DNA from: Clostridia bacterium
GTDB lineage: Bacteria; Bacillota; Clostridia; UBA1381
Length of the DNA stretch: 5,439 bases
Direction: 5' to 3'
Assembly: GCA_017521775.1 (NCBI GenBank)
Contig: JAFXBO010000048.1
Location: 1-5,439 of the forward strand
This document shows, piece after piece, positions 1-5,439 of this stretch. The stretch's first letter is position 1, and every line of letters starts with the position of its first letter. The translations under genes were made by a program, and so were the position numbers. The notes beneath the pieces were generated by a model. It saw only the letters and a list, made by a program, of their open reading frames with translations, had not been told where the DNA came from and searched no databases.

Positions 1-497
1 AAAAGTATAAAAACCCAAGAGGCGGAAGATTCCACGCAGGATTATACCCTGTTTCTGCAAATGTTCCTTTAGGACAGCAAACAGGCGCAACACCTGATGG
101 AAGATTGGCAAACACTCCTGTTGCAGACGGTGTTGGCCCATGCTCAGGAAGTGATGTGTGCGGACCTACTTCAGCAGCTAACTCTGTTGCAAAGCTTGAC
201 CACGGTATTGCTTCAAACGGAACTTTATATAACCAGAAATTCCATCCAACAGCATTATCAGGTGTAACAGGTTTATCTAATTTCACTTCATATATAAGAG
301 CATTCTTTGACCAGAAGGGTATGCATATGCAATTTAATGTTGTAAGCAAAGAAACATTGTTGGATGCTCAGAAGAATCCTGAAAACTATAAGAACCTTGT
401 TGTAAGAGTTGCAGGCTATAGTGCTTTGTTCACAACTCTATCAAAGTCATTGCAGGATGATATAATCAATAGAACAGAGCAAGCATTTAACAGATAA
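1..497 (+). CDS. Glycyl radical enzyme, C-terminal part (5' end outside window)
   Basis: This is the last 164 residues of a glycyl radical enzyme of the formate acetyltransferase / diol dehydratase superfamily; the open frame runs from the window edge with its first full codon at base 3. The radical-bearing motif RVAGYSALF is clear, with the Gly codon at 414-416, 27 residues from the C terminus as expected. Upstream blocks RGGRFHAGLYPVSANVPLG, GATPDGR and NSVAKLDH...NGTLYNQKFHP are typical of the family. In these enzymes an activase abstracts a hydrogen from this glycine, and the radical is relayed to a cysteine thiyl that attacks the substrate. The A-G-Y-S form of the motif and the NSVAKLDH/NQKFHP blocks look more like glycerol/propanediol dehydratase-type members than classical PflB (RVSGYAV). 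The Cys loop and acid/base residues that set substrate lie upstream of the window, so substrate cannot be assigned. A TTG at 105 is internal, not a start, because strong homology continues upstream of it. The activase follows after 21 bases. Confidence 0.93.
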   Translation, partial: KYKNPRGGRFHAGLYPVSANVPLGQQTGATPDGRLANTPVADGVGPCSGSDVCGPTSAANSVAKLDHGIASNGTLYNQKFHPTALSGVTGLSNFTSYIRAFFDQKGMHMQFNVVSKETLLDAQKNPENYKNLVVRVAGYSALFTTLSKSLQDDIINRTEQAFNR

Positions 498-501
498 TTT
501 T

Positions 502-508
502 GAGAGGG
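502..508 (+). promoter_or_regulatory. Ribosome binding site of the activase gene
   Basis: GAGAGGG lies 10 bases before the ATG at 519 and 22 bases before the in-frame ATG at 531. Spacing therefore favours the 519 start, although the conserved family N terminus (MNTKGRIFDIQ) would begin at 531. The AGGAA at 523-527 is only 3 bases from the second ATG, too close to be a normal site. Confidence 0.5.
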
Positions 509-518
509 AAATCCAGTT

Positions 519-1307
519 ATGCAGGAATATATGAATACAAAAGGGCGTATATTTGATATACAAAAATATTCCATTCACGATGGTCCCGGTATAAGAACAA
601 TTATTTTCTTAAAGGGTTGTGCATTCAGATGTAAATGGTGCTGTAACCCTGAATCTCAGGAATACAAAATTGAGAGAATGACATTCGGTGGGAAAGAAAA
701 GGTTGTTGGCCGTGATGTGACTGTTGCCGAAGTAATGAAAGAGATTGTCAAAGATATGCCATACTATAAGCGTTCAGGTGGTGGTATTACCTTATCAGGA
801 GGAGAATCTCTTCTCCAACCTGAATTTGCAGTGGCTTTGTTGAGAGCAGCAAAAGAAATCGGAATAACAACTGCCATTGAAACAACAGGCTTTGCTCCAT
901 ATGAAACGGTAGAAAAATATCTGGAATATTTAGACTATGTACTTATGGATATCAAGCATATAAATGATGCAAAGCATAAACAGTTTTGCAATCAATCGAA
1001 TCAGCTTGTATTGGAAAATGCAAAGAAGATTGCAAAAAGTGGTGCCAATTTGACAATTAGAGTGCCTGTTATTCCTACCTTTAATGATACTAAGGAGGAA
1101 ATTGCCCAGATTGCAGATTTTGCAAAGAAGCTTGGAGTAAAGCATCTGCATTTGTTGCCTTATCATAGAATGGGTGAGGATAAATACGCAGGGCTTAACA
1201 GAACTTATGAGCTAAAGGGAATAAGCACTCTTTCAAATGAGCATATTAATGAACTATATGAAACAGCATATAGAATTTTTGGAGAGGGCTGCCAGATTGG
1301 TGGTTAA
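519..1307 (+). CDS. Glycyl radical enzyme activase, radical SAM (short form)
   Basis: A 262-residue radical SAM activase, expected to use a [4Fe-4S] cluster and S-adenosylmethionine to install the glycyl radical on the enzyme encoded just upstream. The signature YSIHDGPGIRT is at residues 17-27. The cluster motif is C34-AFR-C38-KW-C41, directly followed by a further Cys42 and NPES. GGGITLSGGES at 87-97 is the SAM-contacting glycine motif; SGGES replaces the more common SGGEP. Further family blocks are MDIKH (143-147), TIRVPVIPTFND (179-190) and LLPYHRMGEDKY. Only about 45 residues, with no cysteine after Cys42, separate the CxxxCxxC from the GGGITLSGGE motif. The ferredoxin-like insert with two extra Fe-S clusters found in many non-PFL activases (about 300 residues) is therefore absent, and the length is close to PflA (246 residues in E. 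coli). The start at 519 is chosen from its Shine-Dalgarno spacing; 531 would give 258 residues. No terminator hairpin follows the stop. Confidence 0.93.
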   Translation: MQEYMNTKGRIFDIQKYSIHDGPGIRTIIFLKGCAFRCKWCCNPESQEYKIERMTFGGKEKVVGRDVTVAEVMKEIVKDMPYYKRSGGGITLSGGESLLQPEFAVALLRAAKEIGITTAIETTGFAPYETVEKYLEYLDYVLMDIKHINDAKHKQFCNQSNQLVLENAKKIAKSGANLTIRVPVIPTFNDTKEEIAQIADFAKKLGVKHLHLLPYHRMGEDKYAGLNRTYELKGISTLSNEHINELYETAYRIFGEGCQIGG

Positions 1308-1331
1308 TTAAAAACAAAAAAGAAATATAAT
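1304..1331 (+). promoter_or_regulatory. Candidate sigma-A promoter for the lspA operon (weak)
   Basis: A perfect TATAAT lies at 1326-1331, with a poor -35 candidate TTAATT (3 of 6 matches to TTGACA) at 1304-1309 and a 16-base spacer. Transcription would start near 1338 and give a leader of about 135 bases before lspA. The stretch is AT-rich, and the TATAAT also falls inside the aroB relic (codons for N-I-I), so a chance match is quite possible. It is listed because it is the only reasonable candidate I see between the activase and lspA. Confidence 0.22.
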
Positions 1332-1458
1332 TGCACTTGGTGGCGGCGTTGTCGGTGATATGGTAGGCTACGCTGCTTCCGTGCTTATGTACGAAATTAA
1401 ATATTTTTAAACGCCCATAACACTACTGGAAAATGACATTTGTGTGGGTAGATTACGG
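1312..1458 (+). pseudogene. aroB: aroB relic (3-dehydroquinate synthase, internal fragment)
   Basis: Read in the frame of base 1321, this stretch gives R-N-I then IALGGGVVGDMVGYAAS (1330-1380) and VLMYEIKYF (1381-1407), which matches the NAD-binding IALGGGVVGDxxGFAAS region of AroB. A TAA at 1408-1410 interrupts it where the family usually has Gln (IQxPTTLL), consistent with a CAA to TAA change. After the stop the same frame continues TPITLLENDICVGR (1411-1452), which aligns with the AroB block VPTTLLAQVDSSVGGK if one codon is lost. About 46 codons of a gene normally about 350-360 codons remain; the N-terminal part and the metal-binding C-terminal domain are missing. AroB converts DAHP to 3-dehydroquinate in the shikimate pathway; this fragment cannot do so. 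The GGGVVGD motif points to AroB or another sugar-phosphate cyclase rather than iron alcohol dehydrogenases. The outer limits are approximate. The relic ends just before the lspA ribosome binding site. Confidence 0.82.
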
Positions 1459-1472
1459 AAGGAAAATGAGAA

Positions 1473-1952
1473 ATGTTTTTATGGTCACTTATTGTTGTGT
1501 TAATTATAGCTGTTGACCAATTATCAAAATATTGGGTAGTGAATAATATAGGGATGCGGGATTCTGTTTCTGTTATTCCTAAGGTAATAGATTTTGTTTA
1601 TGTGAAGAATACAGGGGCAGCTTTTAGTTTTCTTTCCGATAAAAACTATGGAATTGTGATTTTGAGCATTATTTCAGTTCTGTTTTCTGTCGGAGTTATT
1701 TTATTTATGATTAAATACAGACCAAAGAATAAGCTTTTAAGTGTATCATTAGCACTAATGCTATCAGGTGCGATAGGTAATGTCATTGACAGGATTTTCA
1801 GAGGATATGTTGTTGACTTTATTGAAATGATATTTATTGATTTCCCTGTTATTAATATTGCAGATATAGCGATAACCTTTGGTGCTGCTATGATTATAAT
1901 ATATGTGTTATTTTTTGATAAAGCAAAGAATAACGTGGAGCAGGAGAGATAA
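1473..1952 (+). CDS. lspA: Lipoprotein signal peptidase (signal peptidase II)
   Basis: LspA is the integral membrane aspartyl protease that removes the signal peptide from prolipoproteins after Lgt has lipidated the +1 cysteine. The 159-residue length is normal. Four hydrophobic segments are visible, roughly residues 1-22, 60-80, 88-104 and 129-148. Family motifs are all present: VDQLSKYW with Asp15, KNTGAAFSFL (45-54) with Asn46, GAIGNVIDR (99-107), VVDFIE (113-118) and NIADIAITFGA (128-138). Asp115 and Asp131 correspond to the catalytic dyad of the Pseudomonas aeruginosa structure (D124/D143); Asn103, Asp106 and Arg107 are the conserved GNxxDR residues. The start ATG is supported by GGAAGGAA at 1457-1464, 8 bases upstream; the ATG at 1466 is in another frame that closes quickly. 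It is the first gene of the tight downstream run, 7 bases before the pseudouridine synthase. Confidence 0.97.
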   Translation: MFLWSLIVVLIIAVDQLSKYWVVNNIGMRDSVSVIPKVIDFVYVKNTGAAFSFLSDKNYGIVILSIISVLFSVGVILFMIKYRPKNKLLSVSLALMLSGAIGNVIDRIFRGYVVDFIEMIFIDFPVINIADIAITFGAAMIIIYVLFFDKAKNNVEQER

Positions 1953-1959
1953 AGCTCAA

Positions 1960-2880
1960 ATGGAAAAAATAGTTTTAATTCCGAATGAGGAGAATGTTGG
2001 GGAAAGAATTGATAAATATATCAGCGACAATACAGAGGACATTTCCCGTTCCTATGTAGCAACTCTATCAAAGAATGGTTTAATCATATGTAATGGAAAA
2101 AAGATTTTAAAAAACTATAAAATTAAGGGTGGAGAAATTATTGAGATAGAATTACCCCAACCTCAGACACAAGAGGTCGATCCTGAGAACATTCCACTTG
2201 ATATTATTTATGAGGATGATTCTTTGCTAGTGATAAACAAACCTCAGGGAATGGTAGTTCATCCTGCAGCAGGTAATTACACAGGCACACTCGTCAATGC
2301 TCTCTTGTTTCATTGTAAAGATAGCTTGTCGGCTATAAATGGGGTTGTGCGTCCCGGTATAGTCCATCGAATTGACAAGGAAACAAGTGGATTGCTTGTT
2401 GTTGCTAAGGATAACCTGTCTCATATTGGGTTATCCGAGCAGATTAAAAGTAAAAAAGCATTAAGGTCATACTGGGCATTGGTAAACGGAAGAGTAAGAG
2501 AAGATGGTACTGTTGATGCACCAATTGCAAGACACCCAAAGGACCGAAAAAAAATGGCTGTTGTTATGGGTGGAAGAAATGCTGTAACTCACTATAAGGT
2601 GTTAGAGGATTTTGGAGAATATACATTATTGGAGTGTATTTTAGAAACAGGCAGAACACATCAGATAAGAGTTCATATGGCTCATATAGGACATAGCATT
2701 GTAGGAGACAAGGTTTATGGTATAAAAAAGGAAAAATTCAATTTAGAGGGTCAGCTTTTACACGCTAAAACACTTGGTTTTGACCACCCTAAAACTTTTG
2801 AGCCAATGCAATTCACAACGGAAATACCAGAGCATTTTGAGAATGTATTAGAGATTTTAAGAAGGAAGTATAACAGATAG
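1960..2880 (+). CDS. RluD-type ribosomal pseudouridine synthase
   Basis: A 306-residue RluA/RluD-family pseudouridine synthase, which isomerises selected uridines in structured RNA; E. coli RluD acts on helix 69 of 23S rRNA. An N-terminal S4 RNA-binding domain covers about residues 14-70 (ERIDKYI...SRSYVATLSKNGLIICNGK). The catalytic domain begins near YEDDSLLVINKPQGMVVHP (84-102). The catalytic motif HRIDKETSGLLVVAK is at 136-150, with Asp139 as the nucleophile, and GRTHQIRVH is at 231-239. Length and gene order match B. subtilis YlyB, which follows lspA; Bacillota often have several RluD paralogues, so the exact target uridines are uncertain. The start is the ATG at 1960 with GGAGAG at 1943-1948. 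An in-frame ATG at 1903 inside lspA would add 19 residues with no family similarity and is not used. Confidence 0.95.
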   Translation: MEKIVLIPNEENVGERIDKYISDNTEDISRSYVATLSKNGLIICNGKKILKNYKIKGGEIIEIELPQPQTQEVDPENIPLDIIYEDDSLLVINKPQGMVVHPAAGNYTGTLVNALLFHCKDSLSAINGVVRPGIVHRIDKETSGLLVVAKDNLSHIGLSEQIKSKKALRSYWALVNGRVREDGTVDAPIARHPKDRKKMAVVMGGRNAVTHYKVLEDFGEYTLLECILETGRTHQIRVHMAHIGHSIVGDKVYGIKKEKFNLEGQLLHAKTLGFDHPKTFEPMQFTTEIPEHFENVLEILRRKYNR

Positions 2881-2884
2881 AATT

Positions 2885-2891
2885 GAAAGGA
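2885..2891 (+). promoter_or_regulatory. Ribosome binding site deciding the ddl start
   Basis: GAAAGGA lies 12 bases before the ATG at 2904. It overlaps the in-frame TTG at 2883, which therefore cannot be the start served by this site. The resulting N terminus, MSKIRLCVIFGG, matches the normal beginning of Ddl proteins. Confidence 0.6.
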
Positions 2892-2903
2892 CTTGATGAA
2901 TAT

Positions 2904-3974
2904 ATGTCAAAAATAAGACTATGTGTAATTTTTGGAGGTCAATCTCCTGAACACAGTGTTTCTTGTCTTTCGGCTGCATCAGTATTAAGAAATCTTAATG
3001 TTGAAAAGTATAAAATAAGCACAATCGGTATAACAAAAAAAGGTGAATGGTTTTTATATAGCGGAAAGTATGACAAGATTGAAAATGGTGAATGGATAAA
3101 GGACAAAAAGCATCTTAAGAAAGCAATAATTTCACCGAGTTCTAAGGATAAGTCTATAATCGTATTTGAAGAAGAAAAATACAGAAAGATAAAGCTTGAT
3201 ATTGTGTTCCCTGTTTTACACGGTGAATATGGGGAAGATGGAACAATACAAGGTTTATTGGAAATGTCAGGAATAAAGTATGTGGGAATGGGAGTTTTAT
3301 CATCTGCTAATGGTATGGATAAGGCTTTTTCAAAACTTGTTTTCCAATCGGCAGGAATTCCGCAGGCAGATTGGGTTGTTGTGACTGCAGATGATATAAA
3401 AAATATGGACGCAGTAGTCAAAAAAGTTGAGGATAAATTGGGATATCCGTGCTTTGTTAAGCCTGCATCAACCGGTTCTTCTGTTGGAGTTGGTAAGGCA
3501 AAAAACAGGGATGAACTAATCCTGTCACTTGAAAATGCTTCAAAATTCGGCAGAAAAATACTTATTGAAGAGAACATTGATGGTCACGAGGTAGAATGTT
3601 CAGTTTTAGGAAATGAAAATGTATCTGCATCAACTGTGGGAGAAATAATACCTGAGGTTGAGTTTTATGATTTTAATGCAAAATATAAAACAGGAACAAC
3701 AAAACTTCAGATTCCAGCCGAAATAGGAAATGATAAAATTGAAGAAATAAGAGAATATGCAAAAAAAGCGTTTATTGCACTTGACGGTCAGGGGCTTTCA
3801 AGAGTTGATTTTTTTGTGAGGTATAAGGATAATTCAGTTGTTCTTAATGAAATAAACACTTTACCTGGATTTACAAATATAAGTATGTATCCAAAGCTTT
3901 GGGAAGCTGTGGGAAAGAAGTATAATGTTTTGTTGGACGAATTGATTGAATTGGGATTAAAGAGAGTTAAATAA
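2904..3974 (+). CDS. ddl: D-alanine--D-alanine ligase
   Basis: A 356-residue ATP-grasp ligase that joins two D-alanines in the cytoplasm for the end of the peptidoglycan stem peptide, ahead of MurF. Visible motifs are GGQSPEHSVS (11-20, Glu16 equivalent to E. coli DdlB Glu15), HGEYGEDGTIQG (106-117), the ATP-binding KPASTGSSVG (186-195, Ser192 equivalent to DdlB Ser150), GHEVECSVLGN, the omega loop EFYDFNAKY ending in Tyr261, RVDFF with Asp302, and NEINTLPGFT (315-324) with Glu316 and Asn318 as Mg ligands. Tyr261 aligns with DdlB Tyr216. Ligases that make D-Ala-D-Lac have Phe (Leuconostoc type) or a differently built loop with His (VanA type), so D-Ala-D-Ala is the expected product, that is, the vancomycin-susceptible type. 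It lies 23 bases after the pseudouridine synthase and 12 bases before the next gene. Confidence 0.96.
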   Translation: MSKIRLCVIFGGQSPEHSVSCLSAASVLRNLNVEKYKISTIGITKKGEWFLYSGKYDKIENGEWIKDKKHLKKAIISPSSKDKSIIVFEEEKYRKIKLDIVFPVLHGEYGEDGTIQGLLEMSGIKYVGMGVLSSANGMDKAFSKLVFQSAGIPQADWVVVTADDIKNMDAVVKKVEDKLGYPCFVKPASTGSSVGVGKAKNRDELILSLENASKFGRKILIEENIDGHEVECSVLGNENVSASTVGEIIPEVEFYDFNAKYKTGTTKLQIPAEIGNDKIEEIREYAKKAFIALDGQGLSRVDFFVRYKDNSVVLNEINTLPGFTNISMYPKLWEAVGKKYNVLLDELIELGLKRVK

Positions 3975-3980
3975 GGAAGG
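3973..3980 (+). promoter_or_regulatory. Strong ribosome binding site for a TTG start
   Basis: AAGGAAGG overlaps the ddl stop codon and stands 6 bases before the TTG at 3987. The strong site and good spacing support TTG as the start; the next in-frame ATG is far into the conserved region. Confidence 0.7.
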
Positions 3981-3986
3981 TACATT

Positions 3987-4418
3987 TTGAAAAAAATTAA
4001 TGCAACAATAACAATAACAAGTATTATAAACTCTGATGAGGCTGAAAAAACAGAGTTTATTACAGAGGGAGCATTTTATTTTAAAAATGGTTCTTACTAC
4101 ATATTATATGATGAAAAAGAAGAGCTTGGAATGGCGAATTGTTCTGTCGTTGTAAAGGCTTCAGAGGATGTAGCAAGTGTTAACAGAACAGGAGATTTTT
4201 CATCAAAAATGTACTACAAAAAAGGAGAGGCAACAGAGTTTTTATATCACACACCTTATGGCAAATTTCCTGTCATTTTATCCACTCAGGAAATAAAAAA
4301 TAATTTAAATGTTATGGGTGGAAAGCTTGAAATTATTTATAGCGTAACTATAAATAATGAAGAGAATTTTCATGTGCTTGGAATAGAGGTAAAAACTGAA
4401 GAAAGAAGGGAAGTTTAA
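3987..4418 (+). CDS. DUF1934 (YwiB-like) small beta-barrel protein
   Basis: A 143-residue protein starting at TTG. Its pattern fits the DUF1934 family (B. subtilis YwiB): alternating beta strands with TEFITEGAFYFKNGSYYILYDE near residues 22-43 (read as three blocks), a central KMYYKKGE turn, TPYGKFPVILSTQEI (about 89-103), and a final strand pair KLEIIYSV/FHVLGIEV. The family is thought to form a lipocalin/calycin-like barrel; its biochemical role is unknown. There is no signal peptide, membrane segment or cysteine-rich motif, so it should be cytoplasmic; its single Cys is in the NCSVVVKAS strand. It sits between ddl (12 bases) and the S41 protease (1 base), so co-expression is likely. The family assignment rests on remembered sequence pattern, not on a search. 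Confidence 0.8.
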   Translation: MKKINATITITSIINSDEAEKTEFITEGAFYFKNGSYYILYDEKEELGMANCSVVVKASEDVASVNRTGDFSSKMYYKKGEATEFLYHTPYGKFPVILSTQEIKNNLNVMGGKLEIIYSVTINNEENFHVLGIEVKTEERREV

Positions 4419-4419
4419 T

Positions 4420-5439
4420 ATGCTTAAAAGATTGATTTCTTTTGTTTTGATTACTTTTATGATATCTACAAATGTCTTTGCAAAAGGGAAAGATATTGTT
4501 TTTGAGTATGAATATATGGATAAGCTGTTTGGATTTGCATCCGAATTATATATTGATGATACTATAACAAAGGAAGAAATTTTAAGTAATGCTATAAAAG
4601 AGTATTTGAAAGAAAATCCGGAGGCAATGGAAGAAATTCTAAAGAACGGATTTTCGTCACTTGATGAGTATAGCGAATATTATACAGAGGAAGAGTACAG
4701 ACAGTTTTTTAATGATGTAAATAAAACCTTTTACGGAATAGGTGTTATAATCCAAAAAAATGGAGATTATATAGAAATTGTGACAGTTCTTGAGGATGGA
4801 AGTGCATATTCTGCAGGTATCATGCCGGGAGATTTGATAATAAAAGTTGATGGAGAGGATATGAAGGGACTGACAGTTGACCAGGTTCAATCAGCAGTTG
4901 TAGGGGAACTTAACACCAATGTTGAAGTCACTGTTTTTAGAAATGGTCAGGAAATCACATATACAATGAAAAGAATGCCTGTTAATGATAAGACAGTCAG
5001 TCATATTATTCTTGATGATAAAACTGCTTACGTTTCAATAATTAATTTTGCAGAAAAAACTGACGAAGAGTTTGGAGAGGTTTTAAAAATTCTTGATGAA
5101 AAGAAAATTACAAACATTATTCTTGATTTAAGAGGCAATCCTGGAGGATATCTTGATACAGCTGTTGAAATAGCAAAAATGATTGTTCCAAAAGGAATTA
5201 TTGTTAAAACAATGTTCAGGCAAAGTGAAAAGAATGAAACATATTTTTCAGACCTTGCAAACCCTAAGTATAAGTTTGCTGTTTTGGTGAATGGAAATAC
5301 TGCAAGTGCATCAGAGGTTTTAACATCTGCACTTCAGGATTCGGGAGTAGGAAGAGTTATAGGAGAAACAACATATGGTAAGGCTGTGATACAGGATGTA
5401 TATAGTCTTAAGGGATTTGATAGCTTTAAGATTACAACA
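4420..5439 (+). CDS. S41 carboxy-terminal processing protease (3' end outside window)
   Basis: The first 340 residues of a CtpA/CtpB-type serine protease; the frame is still open at the right edge. An N-terminal signal peptide (MLKRLISFVLITFMISTNVFA, shown as positions 1-21: basic start, hydrophobic core, FA-K end) implies export across the membrane. An acidic helical segment (about 48-102) contains SLDEYSEYYTEEEYRQF, the counterpart of the SLDPYSxYMTPEEF block. A PDZ domain spans about 104-190 with the GIMPGDLIIKVDG carboxylate-binding loop (133-145). The protease core has LDLRGNPGGYLDTAVEIA and then NGNTASASEVLTSALQD. Ser296 is the nucleophile, Lys321 (YGK) the general base and Gln325 the third residue, with the same 25 and 4 residue spacings as B. 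subtilis CtpB S309/K334/Q338. The catalytic loop reads GKAVIQ where GKGTVQ is usual. AAGGGA at 4406-4411 inside the upstream gene is the likely ribosome site, and start and previous stop are 1 base apart, so translation is probably coupled. Confidence 0.94.
   Translation, partial: MLKRLISFVLITFMISTNVFAKGKDIVFEYEYMDKLFGFASELYIDDTITKEEILSNAIKEYLKENPEAMEEILKNGFSSLDEYSEYYTEEEYRQFFNDVNKTFYGIGVIIQKNGDYIEIVTVLEDGSAYSAGIMPGDLIIKVDGEDMKGLTVDQVQSAVVGELNTNVEVTVFRNGQEITYTMKRMPVNDKTVSHIILDDKTAYVSIINFAEKTDEEFGEVLKILDEKKITNIILDLRGNPGGYLDTAVEIAKMIVPKGIIVKTMFRQSEKNETYFSDLANPKYKFAVLVNGNTASASEVLTSALQDSGVGRVIGETTYGKAVIQDVYSLKGFDSFKITT

Noticed and set aside
105..497. TTG at 105 as the start of a separate 130-residue protein
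   Set aside because: The same frame is open from base 3 and encodes conserved GRE sequence (RGGRFHAGLYPVSANVPLG) before it, so this is one truncated gene.
930..1166. Minus-strand open frame opposite the activase, and similar ones at 2227-2424, 3788-3985 and 4657-4890
   Set aside because: All lie antisense to confidently identified genes and show no family features.
1414..1448. Possible hairpin upstream of lspA (CCC...ACAC pairing with GTGTGGG)
   Set aside because: It needs a 3-base bulge, has a long loop and lacks a T-run; the bases are explained by the aroB relic.
1903..1962. Upstream start of the pseudouridine synthase inside lspA
   Set aside because: The extra residues (MCYFLIKQRITWSRR...) do not resemble RluD N termini, and the ATG at 1960 has a good Shine-Dalgarno site and a family-like start.
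2883..2903. TTG start for ddl at 2883
   Set aside because: It overlaps the ribosome binding site and adds residues outside the family N terminus; the ATG at 2904 fits better.
2939..3577. Long open frame of 212 codons on the minus strand opposite ddl
   Set aside because: It is a low-complexity Ser/Ile/Phe-rich mirror of the AT-rich, lysine/glutamate-rich ddl codons, with no recognisable domain and a clear real gene on the other strand.
2904..3974. Vancomycin-resistance type D-Ala-D-Lac ligase
   Set aside because: The omega loop keeps AKY (Tyr261), the D-Ala-D-Ala ligase signature, and no vanH/vanX-like genes are adjacent.
1..5439. A new defence, mobile or RNA-based system
   Set aside because: All long frames belong to known metabolic or housekeeping families; no direct repeats, inverted-repeat ends, transposase, nuclease or toxin-like genes were seen.

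Overview
The window looks like a chromosomal segment from an anaerobic, low-GC Gram-positive bacterium, most likely class Clostridia. The reasons are AT-rich coding sequence, purine-rich Shine-Dalgarno sites, TTG start use, an oxygen-sensitive glycyl radical enzyme (GRE) system, and a lspA-RluD-type synthase order also known from Bacillota such as Bacillus subtilis (lspA-ylyB). Genus cannot be read from the sequence. All genes are on the + strand.

Bases 1-1307 are the tail of an anaerobic metabolism unit. A glycyl radical enzyme enters from the left edge and keeps its C-terminal glycyl radical motif. It is followed after 21 bases by its radical SAM activase. The GRE tail resembles the diol/glycerol dehydratase-like branch more than true pyruvate formate-lyase, but its active-site Cys loop lies outside the window, so the substrate is undetermined. 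The activase is of the short kind and has no ferredoxin-like double-cluster insert.

Bases 1308-1472 are intergenic but not empty. They hold a decayed internal piece of aroB (3-dehydroquinate synthase): the IALGGGVVGD region is intact, then one in-frame stop, then a still recognisable P-T-T-L-L-x-x-x-D-S-S-V-G region. Both ends of the gene are missing. This is the least expected feature of the window.

Bases 1473-5439 form a compact, probably co-transcribed run: lspA (lipoprotein signal peptidase), an RluD-type rRNA pseudouridine synthase, ddl (D-Ala-D-Ala ligase), a DUF1934/YwiB-family beta-barrel protein with a TTG start, and an S41 carboxy-terminal processing protease that runs off the right edge. 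Gaps are 7, 23, 12 and 1 bases. Three of the five products act in envelope biogenesis (lipoprotein maturation, peptidoglycan precursor synthesis, extracytoplasmic proteolysis). I see no clear terminator anywhere, and no RNA gene, mobile element or CRISPR array. I do not see a convincing new biological system; the items worth a second look are the aroB relic, the short activase paired with a dehydratase-like GRE, and the envelope gene cluster.
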